Origin: a virus
Reading direction: 5' to 3' (one strand)
IMG/VR virus record: IMGVR_UViG_3300048088_000530
Location: 1-64,000 of that record
DNA: 64,000 nucleotides
Below the pieces are notes generated by a model that did no database searches, had not been told where the DNA came from, and saw only the letters and a program-made list of their open reading frames with translations. Positions 15,122 to 23,972 of this stretch are shown here, one piece after another. How positions within the stretch are numbered: the first letter of the stretch is position 1; every line of letters begins with the position of its first letter. Position numbers and translations under genes: made by a program.

Positions 15122-15978
15122 TGGCCTTTAAAGCATCCAAGAAGCGCGAACGCCGCGCGCCGGAACCGGTGGGCAAGGGCAAGCCGCTGATTCCCAGCGC
15201 GGCTATCCGTTCGTGGTACCAATCAAAAATGGATGCGCTCGCCGCAGCCATGATCGCTGACTACCGAAAAGAGATAAGCGAGGCATTGGCACACCCGGAA
15301 GTCGAAGCATTCTACACGGCGGATGCTGCTGATTCAGTCTTCCAGCGCGTCATGCGCCGGTTGAACAAGAAGTGGATGGAAGTCTACAACGGCTTTGCTG
15401 CGAAGTACGCTCCAGAGTTCGTTGAGAAAGTCGATGATCACGCAAAGTCGTCCACGTGGTTCAGTCTTTCTGCGGCTGGCGTAAAAGAGCCGCGTATGAC
15501 CTATAATACTAACATCGCCGCGACCCTTGGCGCATCACAGGACTTCAATCATACACTGATCACGAACGTCCAGAAGGAAGTGCACGAAAAGATTTATTCT
15601 GCCGTGATGCTTTCTCTCACTTCACCAAACCCGGAAGAACAGGGCGCATCGGGAATCCAGAACGCGCTCAAAGAGGTCGGCAAGTTCTCGAAGAACAGAA
15701 TTGAACTCATAGCGCGCGACCAGACCAGCAAATTATATAGCTCGCTTTCAGACGAGCGCATGAAAGATAATGGGTGCTTCCACTTCGAATGGCTTCATTC
15801 ATCCGCAGGGAAAGTGCCACGACAAACGCACGTCGATAAGGACGGCAAAGTATTCTCACTTAACGATCCGCGTTTGTGGGAAGGCCCGAAGGCAGACCAA
15901 GGGCCACCAGGTTGGGCCATTAACTGCCGCTGCCGCAAGGTGCCGGTGATCGGGTATCACGACGAAGAGAATGACTGA
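15121..15978 (+). CDS. Minor head protein (Mu gpF/SPP1 gp7 type)
   Basis: 285 aa. The C-terminal half has the hallmark IARDQTSKLYSSLSDERM, FHFEWLHSSAGKVPRQTHV and INCRCRKVPVI of the Mu F-like family, which binds the portal and is ejected or processed during head assembly. The N-terminus is basic (KASKKRERRAPEPVGKGK). The position right after portal is the usual one. Starts in the stop codon of the portal gene. Confidence 0.9.
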   Translation: MAFKASKKRERRAPEPVGKGKPLIPSAAIRSWYQSKMDALAAAMIADYRKEISEALAHPEVEAFYTADAADSVFQRVMRRLNKKWMEVYNGFAAKYAPEFVEKVDDHAKSSTWFSLSAAGVKEPRMTYNTNIAATLGASQDFNHTLITNVQKEVHEKIYSAVMLSLTSPNPEEQGASGIQNALKEVGKFSKNRIELIARDQTSKLYSSLSDERMKDNGCFHFEWLHSSAGKVPRQTHVDKDGKVFSLNDPRLWEGPKADQGPPGWAINCRCRKVPVIGYHDEEND

Positions 15979-16016
15979 CCTAGTGGTATTGACCAACTCA
16001 ATCGGAGTCCTATGAA

Positions 16017-16163
16017 ATGGAACAGACAGTCCAGACGTATCCGCGAAGCCTCATCCGTGAAGGTTTGATTAACACAATCGAGTTCGTGGAAAGTTTGCCG
16101 CTGCTCAGACCGCGATGGGCCGCTTTTGACGTCGCTATCGTCGTGCTGATGTTCTGGTGCTAA
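16017..16163 (+). CDS. Small hydrophobic-tail protein, 48 aa
   Basis: MEQTVQTYPRSLIREGLINT, with a hydrophobic C-terminus (FDVAIVVLMFWC). GGAG lies nine bases before the ATG. It may be a small membrane protein inserted between head genes; the first part of an otherwise gene-free stretch. Confidence 0.45.
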   Translation: MEQTVQTYPRSLIREGLINTIEFVESLPLLRPRWAAFDVAIVVLMFWC

Positions 16164-16537
16164 GCCGCGATCCTTAACCCAACTGCGCCCAACTTTAGAA
16201 TCTCCAGCCGCGACAAGTACTTAACATCGCATAGTTGGAAATTGTCGAGTTGTGCGCAGTTTTCAAACCATCTATACCTCTTTAATCTATCTATACCTTT
16301 CTAGACTTATACAATTACTCAACTATCCAACTTAAGGTGTTAGAAGCCTTGCGCGGCGGTACTTTCGCGAGTTGGCCTAACCAGTTGGGCGCGGCTGAGT
16401 CGATGAAACGCTCAACTATCAGTGAAGTCATATACAGAGGATGACTAACACTAAGAAATCCGAATCAATGTAGTACTGTCGGACACTGCACCGATACATA
16501 ATACACGCGAACGCATACACATTGCACAGACCCTCGA
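16164..16537 (+). other. AT-rich gene-free stretch in the head operon with nested inverted repeats
   Basis: No coding frame with a ribosome binding site. It holds AACTGCGC (16181-16188) and GCGCAGTT (16254-16261), which enclose CCAACT (16189-16194) and AGTTGG (16233-16238), so an extended RNA stem is possible. CTATACCT occurs twice (16272-16279 and 16291-16298). The composition is unlike the neighbours. It could be a decayed insert, a structured leader or a small RNA. Confidence 0.5.
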
Positions 16538-18079
16538 ATGCCACAGTCAGCACGACAACAAGACCAGAATGGATTCCTTCTCGTTAAGGGTTGCCCAATC
16601 TCGTCTTTCGGCATCTTCCAGTACTCTGCTGCGCAAGTCGGCCTGAAAGAAGGCGACCCGAACCGCATCATCAACGTCTTTCGTCCTGAGTCAGCAGTTA
16701 GTGATCCTGAATTGCTCGCGTCGCTCCAAGAAGTGCCGCTGATCAACGATCACGAAATGCTCAGTGGTTTTCAGGGCGATGAAAGTGCTACCGCGCCTGA
16801 AGATTACGGCATCGACGGAGTGCTATTCAACGTTGGTTACGATTCACCGTGGACTCGCGGTGATCTGAAAGTCTTCACGCGGCAGATGCAAGCCGATCTG
16901 AACAGCGGGAAGAAGGACTTATCACTTGGATATACGTGCGACTTCGAAATGCAAACCGGCGTATTCGACGGCGTGCCATTCGAAGTCGTACAGACCAATA
17001 TGCGCGGCAACCATATCGCGCTCGTTGACTCTGGACGCGTGCCGGGTGCAAAGGTTCTTGACGGTAAGAAGCTGTGCTTTGATCATTTGGATTTTTCAGT
17101 TGTGAACCCTCATGGAGAGAATATGAAACGCAAAGGCAAGGCTCTCGACAGCAGCGTGGTAGCGCAGCTGCAAGCCCAGCTGAAAGCGCTTCTGCCCACC
17201 TTCGAGCAGTTCTTGAATGAGGAGGCCACCGAACCTGCTCATCAAGAAGGTGCCGCAGGGGCGGAAGGCGCTGCGGCTGGCACGGCCAATGCCGCTGCAT
17301 CGGGTGAAACCGGTTCAGCGGCAACGGGCGCGGAAGGCGGCGGTATGGGCGCAGAAACCGGCACCGGCGAAGTCGCTGCTGAAGGTGCTGGCGGCGCGGC
17401 TGCTGGCGCTGAACAACCCACGGGCGAAGGTGCCGCTGCGGGTGCGGAAGGCGAAGAAGACGCTGGCGAAGCCGGTGCAGCTGGTGCCGAAGCCGGTGGT
17501 GAATCGGCTGGTGGCGCGGCTCAACTCATCAGCCAACTCGAAGCGATCCTGGCCCAGCTGAAGCAGGCAACGGGCGCTGCTGCTGGTGACGAAGGCGAGG
17601 CGGGCGGCGAAGCAGGCGAGGCCACCAATGCAGGAGAAGAACAAGCCAACGACACCGTTGAAGGACTTGAAGCCACGGCGCGCACTGGCGACGAAGGCGA
17701 AGCGGGCGCGACCGGCGAGCAAGGCAGCGCGTCGGCGGGTCCGGCAGCAGGAAAGCACGCAGGCCTTGACGCTGCGGTTCGTGCTGTCCATGCTGACATT
17801 GCTCTTAAGAATCGCCTCCATGACGGGCTGTCTAAGGTGGTTGGCGCATTTGACGGGGCCATGGATCTCGCATCTGCAACTGCTCGTGACGTCGCTGTTT
17901 ACGGGGTGAAGAAGCTCAAGATCAAGTGCGCAGCTGGCCAGGAAACGGTCGCGCTGGATGCGTATCTAAATGGTCTTGCTTTGGCCCGTAAGACGACCGA
18001 ACAAAACCGTCAAACCAAACGTGCCGCCGATGCAGCCGCGAATGAAGTTCCGGCAATCGACGCATACTTCAAGGAGTAA
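16538..18079 (+). CDS. Prohead protease (DUF2213 type) fused to scaffold
   Basis: 513 aa. Residues 1-185 match DUF2213, a prohead-protease-like family (RIINVFRPESAVSDPELLAS, LSLGYTCDFEMQTG, MRGNHIALVDSGRVPGAKVL). A second half starts MKRKGKALDSSVVAQLQAQL. Residues 230-400 are Ala/Gly/Glu low complexity, and a helical C-terminus follows, as expected of a scaffold. An in-frame internal start with its own ribosome binding site (17123) probably makes the scaffold alone. No Shine-Dalgarno is clear at the 16538 start. Confidence 0.85.
   Translation: MPQSARQQDQNGFLLVKGCPISSFGIFQYSAAQVGLKEGDPNRIINVFRPESAVSDPELLASLQEVPLINDHEMLSGFQGDESATAPEDYGIDGVLFNVGYDSPWTRGDLKVFTRQMQADLNSGKKDLSLGYTCDFEMQTGVFDGVPFEVVQTNMRGNHIALVDSGRVPGAKVLDGKKLCFDHLDFSVVNPHGENMKRKGKALDSSVVAQLQAQLKALLPTFEQFLNEEATEPAHQEGAAGAEGAAAGTANAAASGETGSAATGAEGGGMGAETGTGEVAAEGAGGAAAGAEQPTGEGAAAGAEGEEDAGEAGAAGAEAGGESAGGAAQLISQLEAILAQLKQATGAAAGDEGEAGGEAGEATNAGEEQANDTVEGLEATARTGDEGEAGATGEQGSASAGPAAGKHAGLDAAVRAVHADIALKNRLHDGLSKVVGAFDGAMDLASATARDVAVYGVKKLKIKCAAGQETVALDAYLNGLALARKTTEQNRQTKRAADAAANEVPAIDAYFKE
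17123..18079 (+). CDS. Nested scaffold protein from an internal start, 318 aa
   Basis: The ATG at 17123 is in frame with the protease gene and has GGAGAGA five bases upstream, a better site than that of the long form. The product would lack the protease-like domain and keep the Ala/Gly/Glu-rich and helical parts. This is the same arrangement as lambda C and Nu3. It is inferred from sequence only. Confidence 0.6.
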   Translation: MKRKGKALDSSVVAQLQAQLKALLPTFEQFLNEEATEPAHQEGAAGAEGAAAGTANAAASGETGSAATGAEGGGMGAETGTGEVAAEGAGGAAAGAEQPTGEGAAAGAEGEEDAGEAGAAGAEAGGESAGGAAQLISQLEAILAQLKQATGAAAGDEGEAGGEAGEATNAGEEQANDTVEGLEATARTGDEGEAGATGEQGSASAGPAAGKHAGLDAAVRAVHADIALKNRLHDGLSKVVGAFDGAMDLASATARDVAVYGVKKLKIKCAAGQETVALDAYLNGLALARKTTEQNRQTKRAADAAANEVPAIDAYFKE

Positions 18080-18085
18080 ACAGCG

Positions 18086-18700
18086 ATGTTGCAAACCACC
18101 GTACAACGCGCGTACACGACCGGCTTCGCTGGTCAACTGGTCAATGACGGCCCGCGTCGCGCCTTCCCCGCTCGTATCACGTCCGCTTCGGTCGGCACCG
18201 ATCCGGCTGCATCCACCAACCGCATGTCGCGTGCGTTCGGTTACAGCGGCGAAGTCGCTGCTACCGGCACCACGGTCGCGGCTCGCGAAATCACCGCTGC
18301 TGTGGGCGGCACGTCCTTCGCCGGTATCCTGGGCCATCCGCAGCACTATGCGTTGTATGGTTCGAACGGCAACGCGCTGACGCCGTCGATGGACCTGGCA
18401 TACGGCGAGTTGGGCGAACTCTTCAACATGTTCACCGGCATGATCGTGGAACTGTTCAACGAAACGACCGCGACGAAGGCCGCAGCGTTCGATGATCAGG
18501 TGGCGTACGCGCCGAACAACATCACGGTCGCGAACAACGCCCAGGCGATTCCGTACGGTGGCTTGATCACCGTGCCGGCAGGCAGCGCTGCGCCGACCGG
18601 GTTCATTCTGATTCCGAACGCCAAGCTGATCAACGCCTTCTCGTTGGGCGCATCGGCAGTCGGCGCACCGGTGTCGGGTCTGTCGATCATCCAGCTGTAA
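18086..18700 (+). CDS. Head decoration/cement-type structural protein
   Basis: 204 aa, between scaffold and capsid genes, where decoration proteins normally lie. It is rich in Ala, Gly and Thr with little charge (TVPAGSAAPTGFILIPNAKL), as in outer capsid beta proteins. No exact family is recognised; the role is inferred from place and composition. Confidence 0.65.
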   Translation: MLQTTVQRAYTTGFAGQLVNDGPRRAFPARITSASVGTDPAASTNRMSRAFGYSGEVAATGTTVAAREITAAVGGTSFAGILGHPQHYALYGSNGNALTPSMDLAYGELGELFNMFTGMIVELFNETTATKAAAFDDQVAYAPNNITVANNAQAIPYGGLITVPAGSAAPTGFILIPNAKLINAFSLGASAVGAPVSGLSIIQL

Positions 18701-18728
18701 TTCGCTAACATAAAGGAGCGAGAGAGTC

Positions 18729-19868
18729 ATGCAACTTTCCAAAACCCGCTCGTCCATCGCTCCGCGCAAAGTGCGCCCGTTGGCGATGGACAGCAAAGAA
18801 ATCACCGTTGCAGCGGTGAATCAACTCGCGCAGAAGTTCGGTATCGTGTTCGATCACGCGACCGTGCTTCAGCAGGTCAAGCTGCTCAACGAGCAGACTG
18901 GCGGCGGCGCGATGGACTCGGCGTTTGTCGCACCGGCCACGGTCGGTTCGCTGCCGACGCCGATCCAGTTCCTGCAGACCTGGCTGCCCGGTTTCATCAA
19001 GGTGATGACCGCTGCCCGCAAGATTGACGACATCATCGGCGTCAAGACTGTCGGCAGCTGGGAAGACCAGGAAATCGTGCAGGGTATCGTGGAACCGGCT
19101 GCTACGGCGACGGAGTACGGCGACTTCACGAACATTCCGCTGGCGAACTGGAACACCAACTTCATCAAGCGGACCATCGTGCGCGGCGAACTCGGCATGC
19201 AAGTCGGTCTGCTGGAAGAAGGCCGCAGCGCTGCAATGCGTCTGTCGTCGTCGGAAACGAAGCGCCAGGGCGCGGCTGTCGGTCTGGAGATTTTCCGCAA
19301 TGCCATCGGCTTCTATGGCTGGAATGGCGGGAACAACCAAACCTACGGCTTCCTGAACGATCCGGTGCTGCCGGCGTTCATCGCGTCGTCGGTGGCGAGC
19401 GGCTGGAGCGGCGCAAACGGCACGTTCCAAGGCATCACCGGCGATCTGCGGATGGCCATCGTTCAGCTGCGCACGCAGTCGCAAGACCAGATCGACCCGG
19501 AAAAGGTCGATATGACGCTGGTGCTGCCGATGAACAAAATCGACTACCTGTCGGTGACCACCGATTACGGCGTGTCGGTTCGCGACTGGCTGACGCAGAC
19601 TTACCCGAAGGTCCGCGTGGTCTCCGCGCCGGAACTCCAGGGTGCGAACGCTGGTGCTGACGTGTTCTATCTCTTCGCAGAAGAAATCGACTCGTCCATC
19701 GACGGATCGACGGACGGCGGCGAAACCTTCGTGCAGCTGATTCAAACGAAGTTCGTGACGCTGGGCGTTGAAAAGCGCGCAAAAAGTTATGTGGAAGATT
19801 ATTCCAACGGGACTGCCGGCACGCTTTGCAAACGCCCATGGGCTGTCGTACGTGTGACCGGCATCTAA
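18729..19868 (+). CDS. Major capsid protein (DUF2184 type)
   Basis: 379 aa. Strong agreement with the DUF2184 family: [57 protein letters not shown] and a C-terminal [20 protein letters not shown]. Members carry the HK97-like fold. A ribosome binding site (AAAGGAG) lies before the ATG and a terminator follows the gene, fitting high expression. Confidence 0.9.
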   Translation: MQLSKTRSSIAPRKVRPLAMDSKEITVAAVNQLAQKFGIVFDHATVLQQVKLLNEQTGGGAMDSAFVAPATVGSLPTPIQFLQTWLPGFIKVMTAARKIDDIIGVKTVGSWEDQEIVQGIVEPAATATEYGDFTNIPLANWNTNFIKRTIVRGELGMQVGLLEEGRSAAMRLSSSETKRQGAAVGLEIFRNAIGFYGWNGGNNQTYGFLNDPVLPAFIASSVASGWSGANGTFQGITGDLRMAIVQLRTQSQDQIDPEKVDMTLVLPMNKIDYLSVTTDYGVSVRDWLTQTYPKVRVVSAPELQGANAGADVFYLFAEEIDSSIDGSTDGGETFVQLIQTKFVTLGVEKRAKSYVEDYSNGTAGTLCKRPWAVVRVTGI

Positions 19869-19890
19869 TCGGCGCGAGTCGATAGGGCAA

Positions 19891-19920
19891 GGGCTGGGCG
19901 GAAACGTCCAGCCCATTTTA
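19891..19920 (+). terminator. Terminator after the capsid gene
   Basis: GGGCTGG (19891-19897) and CCAGCCC (19908-19914) form a 7-bp stem followed by ATTTTAA. It is in the right place to limit transcription into the connector genes and so raise capsid mRNA relative to them. Confidence 0.7.
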
Positions 19921-19978
19921 ACATCGATGGAATAGGCTTCAGGGGCCAACCTCCACGTAACTACAAGGACTGAATAAA

Positions 19979-20443
19979 ATGAGCGACGTATACATTGTTT
20001 CCACCATGAGCGAATCGGTTTCCTATCGCACTTATTCGTTCATCGGCAATGCGCACGAAACGAAGAACCAAAGTCTTCTGCCCGTGCCGCACCCGGACCC
20101 GGTCATCATTCGCGGCGGCGCGAACAAGCCTTCCCTCAAGGGCGGCTTCGGTGACGCCAACGAAGACATCAACGGCAATATCCTTTGGACGCCGAAGGGT
20201 GTTGTGACGAAGCTGAGCGATGAAGATTACGGGCGTGTCAAAGACCACTGGCTGTTCCAGAAGCACTTGAAGGGCGGCTATTTGTCGGTCCTGGAACGTG
20301 ACGTCAGCGGCAACCACAAGGCCGTTTCTCGCGTCGCGTCGGACATGACCGAACAAGACCCCAGCAAGCAGCTGACGAAGGAAACCGTGGCCCAGAAAAT
20401 CAAGGTCAAGGTTCCGTCGAAAGAACTTTCTTCGCAGAGCTAA
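19979..20443 (+). CDS. Structural protein of unknown role, 154 aa
   Basis: MSDVYIVSTMSESVSYRTYS, then a region with Gly and His-rich turns and a basic C-terminus. It falls in the head-tail connector block after the capsid. AAGGA lies before the ATG. Similar small proteins are virion components in related gene clusters, but the family is not recognised. Confidence 0.6.
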   Translation: MSDVYIVSTMSESVSYRTYSFIGNAHETKNQSLLPVPHPDPVIIRGGANKPSLKGGFGDANEDINGNILWTPKGVVTKLSDEDYGRVKDHWLFQKHLKGGYLSVLERDVSGNHKAVSRVASDMTEQDPSKQLTKETVAQKIKVKVPSKELSSQS

Positions 20444-20449
20444 GCGATC

Positions 20450-20911
20450 ATGCCAGCATACAACGACAATGCCTTCAGGACGCTGTTCACGGTCTTCTCC
20501 GATGACACGGCGTATCCGACTGCCACCCTCTCGATGTACTGGGACGTTGGTTCGGACTACATCAGCACGAATGACAATCCGTGCAACAACCTGAATGGCA
20601 AGTCGTTGCAGCTGGCGCTCGATTTGATGTGCGCTCACATCACGACGCTCTTCACGCAGGACGCACAAAACGCCGAAGATGGCGGCGGTACTGGCCAAGC
20701 AGGCGGTATTGAAACATCAGCGAGCGTTGGTGCTGTGAGCGTATCAACCTTGCCGCCACCGGTTGGCGATGCATGGGAATACTGGTTGAACCAGACGCAA
20801 TACGGAAAGCAGCTGCTCGCGCTTCTGCAGGTGAAGGCGGTCGGCGGATTCTATGTTGGCGGTCTGCCGGAACGTCACGGCTTCAGGAAGTTTGGAGGCA
20901 CGTTCGGATGA
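20450..20911 (+). CDS. Head-tail connector (DUF4054 type)
   Basis: 153 aa. AYNDNAFRTLFTVFSDDTAY, CNNLNGKSLQLALDLMCAHI and WEYWLNQTQYGKQLLALLQV match the DUF4054 pattern of helical adaptors that bind the portal. It ends in RHGFRKFGGTFG. The stop overlaps the next start (ATGA). Confidence 0.75.
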   Translation: MPAYNDNAFRTLFTVFSDDTAYPTATLSMYWDVGSDYISTNDNPCNNLNGKSLQLALDLMCAHITTLFTQDAQNAEDGGGTGQAGGIETSASVGAVSVSTLPPPVGDAWEYWLNQTQYGKQLLALLQVKAVGGFYVGGLPERHGFRKFGGTFG

Positions 20912-21294
20912 CCACACCCGGCTCCAACCTGCTTCGTCGCGCGTCGCGGCTGATCAAGTTCCAAGAGGTACAGTACTACAGCGCGGCTGAGCGCGTGCTC
21001 AACGCCGCTCGCCAGTGGGTGCCTGGGTTCGGTACGGCGACGCCGCTGAAGGCCAGCGTACAGGCCGTCAACCGGTCCAGCTACGCCGAAATGGGCCTGA
21101 ACTTTAACAGCTTCTATGTTCAGGTCTACGCGATGCTGAACATGGTCGATCTTCAGCGCGATTCGAGCGGCGACCGGTTCATTTACAACGGCGACCTTTA
21201 CCAAATGGAGAACGGCCAAAGCTGGTTTGAGCAGGACGGTTGGGCAACGTGCTTGGCCGTTCGGATTAAAACTGGCGCTACTGGCCCGGATTAA
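20908..21294 (+). CDS. Neck/connector protein, 128 aa
   Basis: Starts in the ATGA overlap with the upstream gene (MTTPGSNLLRRASRLIKF), with GGAGG upstream. The body is beta-rich with repeated Tyr/Asn/Gln. By position it is a head-completion or stopper-type protein, but no family can be named. Confidence 0.65.
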   Translation: MTTPGSNLLRRASRLIKFQEVQYYSAAERVLNAARQWVPGFGTATPLKASVQAVNRSSYAEMGLNFNSFYVQVYAMLNMVDLQRDSSGDRFIYNGDLYQMENGQSWFEQDGWATCLAVRIKTGATGPD

Positions 21295-21297
21295 CGC

Positions 21298-21864
21298 ATG
21301 CTGGATAACGCCCTTATCAACCTGTTCGCGACCCAGCTGGAAGCCGCTAGTGCAGCCGCTGGGTGGAATTACATCGTGCTGCAGAAGAGCCAGCCGACGC
21401 AAGAAGGGATTCCGACCGCGCCAACGATCTTTTTCGAGAAGCTGTTTGATCATTCGTATGGGTGGCCCGAAGTAACGTATTCGGACTATAACCCTGAGAC
21501 AAACATGTTCACGCAGACGGAAACTCAATGGACTGAGACGACATTCCAAGTGTCCGCGATGGTCATTCAAGACCCCAGTAACCTGAGCCTTCCGACAGCA
21601 TCCGATGTAGTAAACTACATGAAATTATTCACTAATAGTCGCGGCACCATCGCGCGGCTTAAGGCCCAAGGCGTCAGCGCTTTGCGCATCAGTGAGCTTA
21701 GGAATCCTTACTACCGTGATGAGCGTCACGTGTTCGAAGGCAATCCGAATTTCGATGTAGTGCTGCAGCATCAGAGGATGATCCAGACGCAAATCGGCGC
21801 GACAAACGTGGTGGTGCCGGGAGTTGTCGAAGGAATTGAAAGCGAAGGAACGTTTCCAGTTTAG
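21298..21864 (+). CDS. Neck terminator-like protein, 188 aa
   Basis: MLDNALINLFATQLEAASAA, followed by VLQKSQPTQEGIPTAPTIF and FQVSAMVIQDP. The pattern of a helical start and a beta body is that of the phage neck terminator family (LIC12616/gp12-like). It would close the head-tail channel. Called from order and resemblance. Confidence 0.65.
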   Translation: MLDNALINLFATQLEAASAAAGWNYIVLQKSQPTQEGIPTAPTIFFEKLFDHSYGWPEVTYSDYNPETNMFTQTETQWTETTFQVSAMVIQDPSNLSLPTASDVVNYMKLFTNSRGTIARLKAQGVSALRISELRNPYYRDERHVFEGNPNFDVVLQHQRMIQTQIGATNVVVPGVVEGIESEGTFPV

Positions 21865-21871
21865 GTGAGTT

Positions 21872-22360
21872 ATGGCGAAAGGTCCGAACATGATTGAGCG
21901 CCACATCGCGGCGCTGAAGCAACTCAAGGGCCAATCGGTGGAAGCCGGTTGGTTTGAGTCTGCACGCTATAAGGCTGGCAAGAACATACCTGACAAGCAG
22001 GTCGGCACGTCCATTTCCTACGTTATGCGCGTGCAGGAATTCGGCGCGACCATCAAGCGCGGAAACGTCACCATCATCATCCCAGCGCGTCCTTTCATGC
22101 GACTCGCGTACCAAAATTTTCTGAAGCAGCGTAAGGCTATTCAGACCAAGATCGCCAAGCAGTTAGTCCGTGGCGAAATAAAGCCTGAACAAGCACTGGG
22201 CCAAATCGGTCTGGCGCTGGAGGCTTGCATCGTCAAGAGCATCAAGAACGGTGGCTGGGAAGGCAATGCCGCTTCGACCATCGCAAAGAAAGGGTTTGAT
22301 AAGCCGCTCATCGACTCTGCCCAGGCGTGGCAGGCCGTCGCAAGCAAAGTTAATCCATAA
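21872..22360 (+). CDS. Tail completion protein (HK97 gp10-like)
   Basis: 162 aa. The sequence (VEAGWFESARYKAGKNIPDK, VMRVQEFGATIKRG, IIIPARPFMRLAYQ) carries the familiar pattern of gp10/virion morphogenesis proteins that cap the tail tube. It ends just before the sheath gene. GGTGAG precedes the ATG. Confidence 0.75.
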   Translation: MAKGPNMIERHIAALKQLKGQSVEAGWFESARYKAGKNIPDKQVGTSISYVMRVQEFGATIKRGNVTIIIPARPFMRLAYQNFLKQRKAIQTKIAKQLVRGEIKPEQALGQIGLALEACIVKSIKNGGWEGNAASTIAKKGFDKPLIDSAQAWQAVASKVNP

Positions 22361-22372
22361 GGAGTCACTAAC

Positions 22373-23893
22373 GTGATCAGCATGTCCCGTTATATCAGTA
22401 TCGTTTCCGGCGTGGGTGCTGGCGCGGCAGTAGCTCAGCGTCAACTCATCATGCGCGCGGTTACGCAAAACAGCGTCCTGCCGCCTGGCTTGGTCGCCCA
22501 ATTCGCGAATGCAACGGCGGTCGGAGCGTACTTCGGCACCACGTCTGAAGAGTATTACCGTGCTGTGGCGTACTTCGCATTCATCAGCAAAAACATCAAC
22601 TCGCCGCAGCTGATGAGCTTTTCGCGTTGGGTTGGCGCGGCCATCGCTCCGATGATCGTTGGCGACTCCATCGCGAAGGTTCTGGCATCGTTCGTCGCGC
22701 AAACGAACGGTACGCTGACCGTCAATGATGGCGCGACGCCGGTGCTGGTGACTGGCCTGAACTTCTCGACGGCGACGACGCTCACGCAAGTGGCTTCGAT
22801 CCTGCAGACGGCTCTCCGCGCCACCGCCGATGCTCAGCTTACCACGTGCACGGTTTCGTTCAACACGAACACGAACCAGTTCGTGTTGACTGGCTCGAAC
22901 ACCGGTACAGGCTCCCTTTCGGCCACTCCTACGGCGCTGTCCACGGACGTGAGCGCGCTACTGGGTTGGACTACGGGCGGCACGGTTCTCGTCGCGGGCC
23001 AAACGGCGGACACGCCTGACCAGGCCGTTGCGAAGTCGGCAGCGATCAGCGACAACTTCGGTTCGTTCATCTACTGCACGCCGTCCACGCCGCTGTCCAA
23101 TTCGGATATCGCGCTGATTGCCGCTTGGACGGACGGTCAGAACAACAAGTTCATGTACTCGCTGGCCACGCCGCTCGCAAACCTGCAGACGCTCTATGCG
23201 CTGATCAAGGGCTACAGCGGCGTTGCAATCAACCTGCTCTCCACGACGCAGGCCAACGATTACATCGAGCAATCGCCGTGCGAGATTCTGGCTGCAACGA
23301 ACTACAATGCAGCTGCCGCGTCCCAGAACTACATGTTCTATCAGTTCGCGAATCGCAACACGACGGTGAGCGACGATACCACGGCCAACACCGTGGACGC
23401 ATCACGCGGCAACTATATCGGCGTGACGCAATCGGCGGGCCAGCAACTCGCGTTCTATCAGCGCGGCGTGCTCTGCGGCGGTTCGCAGGCGGCGGTGGAC
23501 ATGAACACGTTCGCGAACGAAATGTGGATGAAGTCGTCATTCACGGCCAACTTCATGTCTCTGTTCCTGAACGTGCCGGAAGTGCCTGCCGATCCGACTG
23601 GCGCGGCGATGATCCTGGGCGTGATGCAGCCGACGATCACTTTGGCGAAGGCCAATGGCGTTATCTCCGCAGGCAAGACGCTCACGGCGGTGCAGCAGCA
23701 GTACATCACGAGCATCACCGGCGATCCGAACGCGTGGCGTCAAGTGCAGACGTTGGGCTACTGGCTGCAGATCACCTTTACTTCGCAAGTCAACACGAAT
23801 AGTGGGCTTACGGAGTGGGTGGCCCACTACCTCTTCGTGTATTCGAAGTCCGACGCAATCCGCTCCGTCCAAGGCAGCGACGTCATGATCTAA
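22373..23893 (+). CDS. Tail sheath protein (DUF3383 type)
   Basis: 506 aa. YISIVSGVGAGAAVAQRQLI, RVLPP-type N-terminus, EEYYRAVAYFAFISKNI and the C-terminal WVAHYLFVYSKSDAIRSVQG match DUF3383, the sheath family of such phages. The sheath contracts during infection. The start is a GTG with AAGGAG eight bases upstream; an ATG three codons later is possible. Confidence 0.9.
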   Translation: MISMSRYISIVSGVGAGAAVAQRQLIMRAVTQNSVLPPGLVAQFANATAVGAYFGTTSEEYYRAVAYFAFISKNINSPQLMSFSRWVGAAIAPMIVGDSIAKVLASFVAQTNGTLTVNDGATPVLVTGLNFSTATTLTQVASILQTALRATADAQLTTCTVSFNTNTNQFVLTGSNTGTGSLSATPTALSTDVSALLGWTTGGTVLVAGQTADTPDQAVAKSAAISDNFGSFIYCTPSTPLSNSDIALIAAWTDGQNNKFMYSLATPLANLQTLYALIKGYSGVAINLLSTTQANDYIEQSPCEILAATNYNAAAASQNYMFYQFANRNTTVSDDTTANTVDASRGNYIGVTQSAGQQLAFYQRGVLCGGSQAAVDMNTFANEMWMKSSFTANFMSLFLNVPEVPADPTGAAMILGVMQPTITLAKANGVISAGKTLTAVQQQYITSITGDPNAWRQVQTLGYWLQITFTSQVNTNSGLTEWVAHYLFVYSKSDAIRSVQGSDVMI

Positions 23894-23899
23894 TGCTGC

Positions 23900-23939
23900 G
23901 CGCGGCTGGTTTCCTGAGTGAATAGGACATCAGCCGCGC
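23900..23939. repeat. 9-bp GC-rich hairpin between sheath and tube genes
   Basis: GCGCGGCTG (23900-23908) and CAGCCGCGC (23931-23939) with a 22-nt loop, no T-run after it. It may serve in mRNA stability or partial termination; a TATAAT follows at 23943-23948 but without a good -35. Confidence 0.5.
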
Positions 23940-23972
23940 CAGTATAATCAAGACACTTTCTGGAGTCCTTAA

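Noticed and set aside
18705-19949. 414-aa minus-strand frame opposite the capsid gene
   Set aside because: The plus strand clearly encodes the DUF2184 capsid protein; the minus frame is an Arg/His-rich shadow of GC-rich codons.
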